Source: Pterobdella sp. o SKG-2022 (taxonomy: Eukaryota; Annelida; Clitellata; Hirudinida; Piscicolidae). From it: DNA of 64,000 bases. The first letter of the stretch is position 1, and each line of letters starts with the position of its first letter. The DNA lies in NCBI GenBank assembly GCA_964035795.1, contig OZ038325.1, forward strand, positions 8,441,698 to 8,505,697, written 5' to 3'. Under the pieces are notes generated by a model that worked only from the letters and a program-made list of their open reading frames with translations, did not search any database and was not told where the DNA came from. Below, in pieces: positions 55,438-64,000 of this stretch. The translations under genes were made by a program, and so were the position numbers.

Positions 55438-55455
55438 AACGTCATTTATAAACAA
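55438..55455 (+). promoter_or_regulatory. Array motif AAACGTCATTTATAAACA, unit 6
   Basis: Variant of the shared motif, ATG at 55464. Confidence 0.55.
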
Positions 55456-55463
55456 GATTTCAA

Positions 55464-56666
55464 ATGTTAAAAACGCTTTTTATTTTATCATGCCTGGCTC
55501 AATCATTCCAAGGTTTGTCGCCAATCCCTATTATCATCCTCAATTGATACATGATACAGAGAAATCAACATTCCCAGTTGTCACATTCTCATCCAGTTTT
55601 TTAAAATTGATTGATTATATTCAAGATTTAAACATATTCATAGTTTTGGCTATCATTAAGCCTCCACATTTAAGTGCCCTTAACACACCATACAGGGTCA
55701 AGCTACAAATCCCAGCCAACAGATCCCAGGTTTGTAGGTCCAACTACTTCTACTTTTTCCAAACATTCTTTTTTTATCTTTTCTAAATCCAACAAAAATT
55801 ATCCAAAAAAAAGTGCTAATGTTTCTAACACTTATTCTAATAGTTTTCTTTCATTTCAAAATCATTCTTCAACAAAAAAAAATAAAATTCCAACATCGAT
55901 AAAAAAAATAATGCCATCGAAAGCCTTATCTAAGTCCCCTTATACTTTCTTTTCTTCTAAAACTTCATCAGCAAATGCTTCTTTAGCTGTTACCTCTGTC
56001 TTCAACACCACCAAATACCCTTCTCAGTCCCACTTTGGAACCATCAAACCAGAAAAAATGATTGGCACAATATTAGGTAAGTCAAAACCATGTTTATAAT
56101 ATTCAATACTAACTAACTGACATATACCTTAGCGAACATAAATAACTTAGCCGGTAGACCATTAGACTAATTATCTAAAGTTATCGAGTTCGAAACCGTG
56201 TTGGGCCCACAATTAACACCTGTTTTACAGTGTGTTTTGGCATCTAACCCTTAAAATGAGAGTATAGAAACAATGAACGATGAAAGAAAATATATTTTTA
56301 TATCTATTTTTAACTCAACATTCCCACCCAAGAAATCATCCAGGCAGTTTCGCGTCTGGCAAACTACACTTACTTGCTCTACGCCACGTTTGTTTTGTGT
56401 GTGGCTGGTTTATGGGTGATGGTCATATGTTGCTGCATCCAAATGTTGGTGTATTACTCAATAAATCTACGCATTTAATTATGAATTACTTAGTTTATTA
56501 AAATTGAGGTTATTATATCCCCTGAAGTCAAACGAGTATATTGAATATTAAATTCAATAAGATCTTATTTCGCAGTGTTGGATTCATTTATTTGCTCATT
56601 TTAATTAAAAACACACATAGATACGAAAACGAGAGAGCAGAAGACGCTCGAGAAGAAAACTGGTAA
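55464..56666 (+). CDS. Array unit 6: predicted small single-pass membrane protein
   Basis: Exons 55464-55512 (49 nt), 55696-56076 (381 nt), 56333-56444 (112 nt) and 56621-56666 (46 nt), phases 1-1-2, total 195 residues. Signal peptide MLKTLFILSCLAQSFQG. Ectodomain GSSYKSQPTDPRFVG ... KTSSANASLAVTSVFNTTKY, with sequons NAS and NTT. The membrane exon ends LCVAGLWVMVICCCIQM. The tail IYENERAEDAREENW is acidic, unlike the Cys-rich tail of unit 1. The last exon could instead be internal, since TG|GTAATG is a possible donor. Function unknown. Confidence 0.62.
56138..56245 (+). repeat. tRNA-derived SINE head (copy c)
   Basis: AATAACTTAGCCGGTAGACC, then GAGTTCGAAACC (B box) and GGGCCCACAATTAACACCTG ending at GTGTGTTTT. 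Corresponds to the head of the 53672-53842 copy; the body is truncated. In an intron of array unit 6. Confidence 0.65.
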
Positions 56667-57273
56667 TGAAAAAAAAATTTGCACTATTAACTTCAGTATT
56701 TTTGGTGTTTCTGACTGGAAACTTGCTTTTAATTCAACTCATTCCGAATATATCAAAATTAGAAATTAAACTTATAAACTTTGACAAGATAACTTTTATA
56801 TGAAAATAAAATCGTTTCATGAGTTATGGCGGGAAAAATTAAGGTCCACAGAGCACTCTTATATGTGTACCAAATTGAAATCAGTGCATTCGATCATTAC
56901 TAGCAGTCACTTCAAAACCAGATCTTGGAAGTCTTATGCTAAAAACCCGTAATGAAGTCAAAGTCCAGGTACTTGGCTTTGGTGGGATTTTTACTTCAAT
57001 TGATTTTCTTTGGTTATATTACTCTATATAATGCATAAAAATCACCGTTTATAATAGAGTGTCTTATTAGTTATATGAGACCCATACTAATGTAACCATC
57101 TTCTCCATCGGCAGTTTTTGTTTGGTATGGAACAAATAACATATCATGTACTCTTTTTATTTTTGAGATTGTTTGAGAATCCTTTTTTTAATTACAATAT
57201 TTGTTTGAAAACTTTAATTATTACAAAATTAGTTTGAAAATCTCTTTAATTATAAAATTAGCACTTTTTAAGC

Positions 57274-57291
57274 AAACGTCACACAACAACA
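57274..57291 (+). promoter_or_regulatory. Array motif AAACGTCACACAACAACA, unit 7
   Basis: Variant of the shared motif, ATG at 57301. Confidence 0.6.
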
Positions 57292-57300
57292 GTGAGAACT

Positions 57301-58806
57301 ATGTTAAGAACATCTCTAAAACTCCTTTATTTTATCCAAGCAGTCTTTTGTTAGTTTTTGAAGCATTAGAGATTTGAATCCTTTTTTTAAATAAATTTAA
57401 TAAAAATTATCAAAACAAAAAATATTTCTATTTTTTAAACCTTTGAGTTCACAGGTTTCAGTTTCAATGGTCCAGCAAACACTGCATCTAATAATGCTCA
57501 ACTTTCTAAACACAACAAACAATACTCAGAAAAAAATGCATTTCTGTTCAAACATCTATCTTCTTTTTCTATCTTACAACATTCTTCAGCAAGACCTTAC
57601 TGGCTCCCAACAAATAAAAATAAAATACCATCATCAATAAAAAAAATAATGCCATCAAAAGCCTTATCTAAGTCCCCTTATACCTTCTTCTCCTTCGAAA
57701 CTTCATCAGCAAATGCTTCCTTAGCTGTTAGCTCTGTCTTCAACACCACCAAATACCCTTCTCAACCACACTTTGGAACCATCAAACCAAAAAAGTTGGG
57801 GTTATGGAACAGCTTGAGAAGTAAACAGTTTTCATTTAATTTTGATAATATAAATTATTTACACTAACAAATACTGTGCTTTTTGAGCATTTATTTGTAC
57901 TAGTTAAATCTAAAAACTTTATCCCACGTGGGATGACAATAAGCACCTGTTCACCGTGTGTTTCCGCTACATTAAATTTGTAGCAAGAAAAAGCGCTTTA
58001 TAAATACGCCATTGCATTACATTATGAATTTTTTAAAATTTATTTATCAACCAATTATCTTGTACTATATGAATTAAATCATATTTAAGATATCCGCAAA
58101 AAAAAACGATCAAAATTCAAATACCTAGCTGCTTCTACCACAGGCATTACCAATAAAAACTAGAATTCTTGATTTAAACCCTTGAACATGAGAGCTTTTT
58201 AAGCAAATTCTTTATGTGAATTGCGCACTAAGAAAATAATATTAATACTGACAATAATAATACATATAATAATAATAAAAACAACTGCAGACATTTTCTA
58301 TTTAATCTGGAATGCCAGAAAGCTGATCCATTTGACTGCATTGCTGGTCTATTTGACTGTCATGGCTGTCACGTGCATGATACTGGCGTTTTGCTATCGA
58401 AAGTAATTGCTTTTAAAGAATCATAAAATTTATTCATTTGAATGTATTTTGATTTTTAATGTTTAAAATGCATTCCGTTGTATTTAGTGTTATGTAATCC
58501 CGTTGGTTTTACATTAAGTTTTTTGGGTTTTTAAACATTATTTTTAATGTGAATCTTTAAAACAAATGCAAAACAGATTCAAAACGGGCTTCAAATCGTC
58601 AATGTTGGTAACTTATACAGTTTATATTGACAACAATTTATAAAAAACAGCAATATGTATGATAGTCAAAAAAATATTAATATAAGAATGAAAATAAGAA
58701 TAATAAAAAACAAGCATAATAAAAAAATAATATAACATTAAATTTGATAAAACAACTCTCATTTTTTATACTTTTCAGATACAGCGATGATTCACAACAA
58801 CTTTAA
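57301..58806 (+). CDS. Array unit 7: predicted small single-pass membrane protein
   Basis: Exons 57301-57349 (49 nt), 57455-57820 (366 nt), 58291-58402 (112 nt) and 58779-58806 (28 nt), phases 1-1-2, total 184 residues. Signal peptide MLRTSLKLLYFIQAVF. The ectodomain begins FSFNGPANTASNN, unlike units 2-4 and 6, but has the near-invariant PSKALSKSPYTFFSF and SSANASLAVSSVFNTTKY. The membrane exon reads LTALLVYLTVMAVTCMILAF. The short tail YSDDSQQL resembles the terminal YDD and SSYDS of units 1 and 2. Function unknown. Last member of the array. Confidence 0.62.
57927..58022 (+). repeat. SINE-like repeat, 3' part (copy d)
   Basis: AGCACCTGTTCACCGTGTGT, TTCCGCTACATTAAATTTGT and GCGCTTTATAAATACGCCAT, in an intron of array unit 7. 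Confidence 0.7.
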
Positions 58807-59548
58807 AAGTCTCGCCAAGTATCTTTCTGCCTTGTAACTATCTATCTATCTGCCTGTCTGTCTACATTTTTATCTATCTCACAATCTACACACCTATCGC
58901 TTCTGTTGAATTATTTTCAACCGTTTGTGCTGAATGTTGATAATTTTAAAATCATTGTTAACATTAAATCAAGCATTTTAAATATTTTATAAAATAAATA
59001 ATGAAGACCTATCGGAAGACTATTGATATTTTATTTTGCAAACACGCGAAATCACAACCATACCAAATTAAGCCGTAACCATAACATAACAATTAGGATG
59101 CAATAACTAATTTCAAGGCAAAACCACTGTCAATACATTTAAAAAAAAATATATTTTTGTAGACCTAGACTGCCAACAAATTTTTCCTACCTATGTAACC
59201 ACGAAGCTTAAATGGAGCAATGTATACAAATATCCTATACATTATCAGCGGGCCAAGCGTACGAAAATCTGTGATTTCAAAAGTTTTTTATCGCTACAAT
59301 TTTCCTAGTCAATTGGCAATAAGAGATTCACTACCGAAAATAATGATAATACTAAACAAATAGTTTGCCTATCATATTATTTTAGGGAATAATACTTTTA
59401 AAAGAATTAAAAACAGCTTAATCACAAACTAAAACATAAACTATTTTAAGACGACAATAACAGCCTCTAAAATGGACTTCCATCGAAAATTATCCCTCCA
59501 AACATCATCATCTTCTTCATTAGAGACTTTTTTAAACTGCCATGCCCA
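58807..59548. other. Intergenic between array and kinase gene
   Basis: Convergent 3' flanks of array unit 7 (+) and the kinase (-). It contains a short TCTATCTATCTGCC tract (58837-58890) and AATAAATAATGAAG at about 58990. No gene seen. Confidence 0.5.
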
Positions 59549-61472
59549 TCAGTTGAGCAGTTTTTTGTTGATGAAGTCATCATAAATGGCCGTCAGCTGC
59601 TCTAAGGGCTTGGAGGCATCCACTACCTGTGGTTCCATCATCAACAATGTGTCAAGATTTTTAACCACCATCATCATTGCTAACACCATCGTCTTTATCC
59701 TTCTTATCACCACCACCACCACCACCATCGTTATTATCAAATGACTCTAATATGAAAGCATTTTGATGACGGAAAAGCTCGAAAATCTCCCATGATAAAA
59801 CCACCTTTTAACAATTGACTACAAAGCGTGATGGTAATTATTATTAAAGCATGCACCTCACCCTCACCATATCATTTATCAAAGCATACAACCGCCACTT
59901 CACCAGTGGTAATAATCATCTAAGCTCACACCCACTCCTCTCCATCACCACCCTCACAGCTCACCAGCACTTCTCCAGACAGAAGCTCCTTGTGGGTGAC
60001 AAAAAGGTGCTCATGCATAGTGTGCAGGTCCTTGAGGAAGTCCAAAGTGATGTTCGCCTCTTCATGTCTTGATCGAGCCTTCATGCGTGCATAACTCAAC
60101 TCTGGATCCAACTGCAGATATACTAATGTGGGTGGTTGGGGTGGTGTGTTGGTTGGGTGGGAGTCTTATGATGTAGTATGTGTGTGTGAACAAAACATAA
60201 AAAACAGTCAAAAAAGTATGAAAATTACATCACCTCATTAATAGTCAAAACACAGAAACAAACGTTGATAACACCTCACAATGAACCTTCATTTCTGTTA
60301 TAATGCATCCTATACTGATACAACACACAGACATACTATGGTAGTCGACTCTGACGTTGAGAGCAGATGACACAAAGTTGAGGAAATCCTTCAATACATT
60401 GTGCTCCAAAACAGTCAGCTCTTTGCTGTGTGAAGTATGGGGGAAGGGGGAGAAATGGAGAGGGGTAATGATGGGGGTAGAAAATAATGATGGTTGGAGG
60501 AAGAAAGTGTATAATGAAGAAGATGGTGAGATAGTGGAGACAAATAGTGTTTAAACTATGCAAATATTATTATCATGATCCATGTTAAAAGAAGCAACAG
60601 TAGGTACTTCTTGAAGTTGGCCTCAGCAAAGACATGGAAGGTACTCTGCAATGAAGTCTCCACAACCTTGATTGGCTTGCTCTGTTGTGGAAGGTGTTGG
60701 TATGACACAATGATACATATGAACTACTAAATATGCCCAGTAACACAACATACAGTAGGCTCAAGAGCTAGCTTAAGTCGGTTAAGAAGGGCATATTGGT
60801 TATACAGAAAGGACCATCTTTCTGGGTCTTTGTGGCGCAGTTCCTAGAAGTGGTGTTGGGTGAGAGTGATTAAGATGATAGTCATTTTTAATGATATAGC
60901 ATAATAATAATTTACATAAGTAGTGTTTGAAGTCAGAAAAAAAAATAGAGTGATATGAATATGTATATAGTGTATTTTAAATGTACCTTGACAGTCCTCC
61001 AGTGGTCTAGAGAATCTTTATAAACCTACAAGCATTTTGTCTTTATAAAACCAATTGATTTTTATCAAGGTTATTCAAAATGTTATTGCTAGTTAATAGG
61101 CAAAAACTTAAAATGGTGAAAATTGTTAGTTGAAGTTTTAATATTATAGTATTCTCTTCTTACTCTGACTTGCTTGTGCTCAGCAAAATGGTTAACACAC
61201 GTACTCTTGCCCGATCCTATAGATCCTTCAACCGCCACCTTTGATTTTATTTTATAAAATTGAAATATTTGAAAATCTCTTTTATTTATATAAAAAAAAT
61301 CATAAAAAAGTATATTGAACAAACTAGTTTAGGTCTTGAAGTTATTGTTCTTGCAGGAATTTGGCGAAACTGACCTTGATTGGATAATCGAAAATTTTAT
61401 CTGGAACTTGAAATTATTTATCAATAAAATACTTGTCAAAGCTGTTCTTAAAAGTCCTTTAAAAGCGGCCAT
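59549..61472 (-). CDS. Deoxynucleoside kinase, TK2/dNK family, probably mitochondrial
   Basis: Salvage enzyme family that phosphorylates deoxynucleosides with ATP. The ATG at 61470-61472 opens a basic leader without acidic residues (MAAFKGLLRTALTSILLINN), a plausible mitochondrial presequence, spliced at phase 2. The next exon has the P-loop VAVEGSIGSGKST. Others are VYKDSLDHWRTVK (about 61013-60985), ERWSFLYNQYALLNRL (about 60841-60770), VVETSLQSTFHVFAEANF (about 60690-60605), LEHNVLKDFLNFVSSALNV (about 60425-60340), the LID exon SYARMKARSRHEEANITLDF (about 60115-59960) and the final exon 59549-59626 ending FINKKLLN. All align in order with human TK2. Oddly, the ERS motif is ETS and the arginine four residues on is also absent. 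Complex I NDUFA10, a relative, fits worse. Confidence 0.85.
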
Positions 61473-61787
61473 CTCTAAAAAACTTGTAACTTTTAACTGA
61501 ATTTGTCAAATAATCTAACTGAGGTAGAACTATTTTTCAAACAGAGAAAATTTCTAAACTTAAAAACAAATTTAAAATAATTTTTTGAAATTTTTAACTT
61601 TATTTTTTGCTGAATACTCATTTAAAAATTTACTTTGCTCAAATGATAAAATTAATATTGTTTTTATTTTTATATAATATTATAACAAAATTTTTAAACA
61701 TTTTTATTTAAAAAAGTTTAAAAATTGGAAAAAGAATAAGTGATCCAACCCTATTGTTAAGGTTTCAAATTAAAAAACGTTTGAATC
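61473..61787. promoter_or_regulatory. Divergent promoter region, kinase / coiled-coil gene
   Basis: 315 AT-rich bases between the two divergent start codons (61472 minus, 61788 plus). No motif I can name. Confidence 0.45.
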
Positions 61788-63485
61788 ATGGATCAAAAAT
61801 CTCCTCTAAGCCCTCCTTCATCTTTTGCGCAATTGAATACAAGTAATGAATTATTTTTGTTTCAAGATTATTTTAATCACATAAAAATCCAATTATGATC
61901 AATCTTGCATTTGAATCGTTCTTTAGGACTCATGCCACCTTGCTCTTTCAACCAAGAATCAATCAACCATAATCGTAATTCTTCCAAAGTGCTAAGTCAC
62001 CTTACCAAAAATCATGATGTTGTAAATGTTAACAAACCACAAAAGCCAAAATTATATCTTATACAACCGAATCCATCCATGAAATCTACTTTCCAAGTTC
62101 AAACATGTGAAAACCATAAAAATGGTATATTTATATGATAGATTATATGATATGATTAATATATTATCAATTTTTCAGAATTTCCAAACCAAAATTTGCT
62201 TGATGAAGTATCCCTTCTTGTATGTAATACATTTTTAATAAATTCTTTTCAAATTGGATCCATTTTTACAGAAAAATCAATTGCTACACTTTCAAAAACA
62301 AAATGAATCACTAAAATTGAATCTCAAAAAAGAACAATCAAAAATAAAAAGTCTCGAAACTGATAAACAAATGATAGAGATATTAAAATGTGAAATAAAA
62401 GACTACAGAAAACTACAAGATAAAACTGAAGATGAAAACTTCATTTTAAAAGAAAACATCAGAAAACTAAATGAAAAGTTAAAAAATTTTGAAAGTGAAA
62501 AAGTTTTAATGGAAGATAAAATGAAATGGCTAAATGAAAAGTTCCATCTCAGTGAAGAAAAATTAGAAATAATCAACTTAAAAAATATAGCAACAGAAAA
62601 CTCTCTTAAAGAAACAGAAGCAAAACTAGAGCATGCCATAAATTGTGAATTAACCAGCCTTGCAAAAAACTTATCAGATACAAATGCAAAACTCCAATCC
62701 ATAACCACTCAACTACTTGAAGCCAAAAATAACTTGACAGAAAAAGAAAAAGCATTAGAAAAACTTCAATCAGAATATGAGCAGTACAAAGAGACCTCTA
62801 TGGTGAAAGAAGATGAGAAGAAGAAATGTTTAAAAAAGGAGATAGAAGAACTTAAAATGAAGTTGAGCGTGATGCAGGAATTGGCTAGTTCTCAGATTGT
62901 GGCTGTGAGTGTGTGTGTATGTGTGCTTTTTTACATTCATAATAATCTATGAGTTTTCAGATTGTGGCCTTTTACAACGAGGCTGAACATATCAAAAATT
63001 GAAGCTTTAATGAATGTATTGAAAACTTAATTTTGTCACAAAATTTAAAAGTAAAATAAAAAATACATGTAAATACTTTAAAACCAATTATTTAAATATT
63101 CACTCACAACCAATCACAGACAAGCGGGGAAGAAAAGTGTTTGAAGGAACTGCTTAACAAGTTCGTGAGATATATCATATCAGTACATATATGAGTTGAT
63201 ATCTTTTATAATGGTGATGATGGTGTTTATACTGAATTTTTCATGTTTTTAAATTGATCTATATTTAGAATATTAATAGCATCAATAATAATAAGAAGAA
63301 AAAAAATAATTATAATAAAATCAGGTGGAGGTGTAAGTTATATGAACAGATGGTACAGCACAAGTCCACACAGATGGTTCTGGATGATTTGACCAGAAAA
63401 AATAAAATCAACAAAGTCTACTTTATTGTCTTTATATTTGAATTTTAAATTATTTAAGAGTAGATTTCCATTTATATAGCGCTGA
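61788..63485 (+). CDS. Unrecognised coiled-coil protein
   Basis: Exons 61788-61842, 61927-62124, 62179-62219 and 62272-62904 join in phase to give about 310 residues: a Ser/Pro/Asn-rich N-terminus (MDQKSPLSPPSSFAQLNT, LMPPCSFNQESINHN), then about 200 residues of Lys/Glu/Leu coiled coil (LKNFESEKVLMEDKMKWLNE, EKEKALEKLQSEYEQYKE). Beyond 62904 the path is unclear. One acceptor at 62961 leads to a 13-codon end (IVAFYNEAEHIKN, stop 63000-63002). Another route uses 63121-63161 (TSGEEKCLKELLNKF) and about 63337-63407 (LYEQMVQHKSTQMVLDDLTR), stopping at 63483-63485. These may be alternative ends. I do not recognise the family. Confidence 0.55.
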
Positions 63486-63532
63486 AAAAGTCTGAGGCGC
63501 TGTCTGAGCCGGAGTTTGAAATTAGAGCAACT

Positions 63533-64000
63533 TCACGCTTCTGCTTGGCAATCATACTGATAATTGATTGGATGAAGAAGGTCAAAAGAGGCGGGTGTTA
63601 GTTGGATGCCATTTGTTGATTGGTTGACATACTTTTTGTAAAGTTTCAACGAGTTATTTTTAACTTTATCTGGTCCTTGGCGGCTTTTTCTAACATAATC
63701 TTCGTAGATTTTTTCTGAACTTTTCGACACATTTTCTGTCGAAAACGTCTCAAAAACATTTGAGTCACGTTCTTGTTCATTATTATTATTGGTAGTATCT
63801 GTGCTGAAATTGGGTGGATCTAATGGGTTGAAGCATGGTGTGAGGTAGGTAGGTTGTCTTGTAGCACTGAATGAAAAATTGTGTTCTGTTGTATTTCTCG
63901 TTGATTTGCCCTCTTTTCGAGTCTGGTTGTCGGTGTTCGAAGATGTTTGTATTTCAAAATTGACGTATCTGAGGAGAGGTATTGTCTCATTTAACAAATT
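63533..64000 (-). CDS. 3' exon of an unrecognised protein, cut by the window edge
   Basis: Open for about 154 residues from the window end to the stop at 63533-63535. The composition is Asn/Ser/Thr-rich and hydrophilic (STRNTTEHNFSFSA, FNPLDPPNFSTDTTNNNNE), with a basic stretch YEDYVRKSRQGPDKVKNNSL and a Cys-containing end NYQYDCQAEA. The first in-frame methionine is at the very edge, so the true start is probably outside. It lies close, tail to tail, to the coiled-coil gene. Function unknown. Confidence 0.45.
   Translation of the reverse strand, partial: NLLNETIPLLRYVNFEIQTSSNTDNQTRKEGKSTRNTTEHNFSFSATRQPTYLTPCFNPLDPPNFSTDTTNNNNEQERDSNVFETFSTENVSKSSEKIYEDYVRKSRQGPDKVKNNSLKLYKKYVNQSTNGIQLTPASFDLLHPINYQYDCQAEA

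Noticed and set aside
59549..61472. NDUFA10 (complex I relative of dNK)
   Set aside because: The protein is shorter, keeps the P-loop GSIGSGKST and a LID RMKARSRHEE, and matches TK2 exon by exon.
63481..63601. A final plus-strand exon (ALKKSEALSEPEFE ...) overlapping the minus-strand gene at the window end
   Set aside because: Its required acceptor phase (1) does not match the preceding phase-0 donor, so the coiled-coil gene more likely ends at 63485 or 63002.

Overview
This window is animal nuclear DNA: AT-rich, with many short introns (mostly 50-500 bases, GT-AG), abundant microsatellites, a truncated non-LTR retrotransposon, a long-TIR DNA element and tRNA-derived repeats. Gene content (a ciliary CFAP57, an XMAP215-type TOG protein, a Brat-like TRIM-NHL protein, SART1, a deoxynucleoside kinase) says metazoan. 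Gene density is high (about one gene per 5-6 kb), so the genome is probably small. Copies of a CATCATCATCGTTTTA / CCATGCTAGCATGG element, which I associate from memory with cephalopod genomes, and TTAGGG-like DNA hint at a spiralian or an organism associated with one. That is inference only; I cannot name the species.

Layout. 814-17968 (-): CKAP5/XMAP215 in roughly 48 exons, with five TOG domains and the C-terminal domain, and a LINE fragment in one intron near its 3' end. 18689-27740 (+): CFAP57 (WDR65), 29 exons, divergent from CKAP5, with a tRNA-Val(CAC) gene nested antisense in an intron. 28108-33284 (+): RING / B-box / B-box / coiled coil / NHL protein of Brat type, 12 exons, with an 845-bp foldback element in one intron, followed by about 4.6 kb of apparently non-coding DNA. 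37914-40365 (-): exons of one or two unrecognised proteins. 40804-43253 (-): SART1 (three exons).

44198-58806 (+) is the most unusual region: a head-to-tail array of seven related units that I do not recognise as any described family. Each intact unit has a 49-nt exon encoding a signal peptide, a 339-399-nt exon encoding a Ser/Thr/Lys/Phe-rich ectodomain with conserved N-glycosylation sequons, a 109- or 112-nt exon encoding one transmembrane helix, and tiny exons encoding a short cytoplasmic tail. Intron phases are 1-1-2(-2) throughout, and each unit is preceded 16-29 bases upstream by a shared motif around AACGTCA. Six units have complete reading frames when spliced this way (about 180-221 residues); the fifth has lost its 5' exons. 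The first unit carries four tandem copies of a 27-nt, phase-symmetric, cysteine-rich tail exon. I infer a young, fast-evolving family of small surface receptors or adhesion proteins.

59549-61472 (-): mitochondrial-type deoxynucleoside kinase with P-loop and LID but an altered ERS motif. 61788-63485 (+): coiled-coil protein, divergent from the kinase. 63533-64000 (-): 3' end of an unrecognised gene cut by the window edge.

The housekeeping and cilium genes are recognised by recall of the human proteins exon by exon. Exon edges were placed by eye from GT/AG and phase and can be wrong by a few bases, most often in CKAP5.
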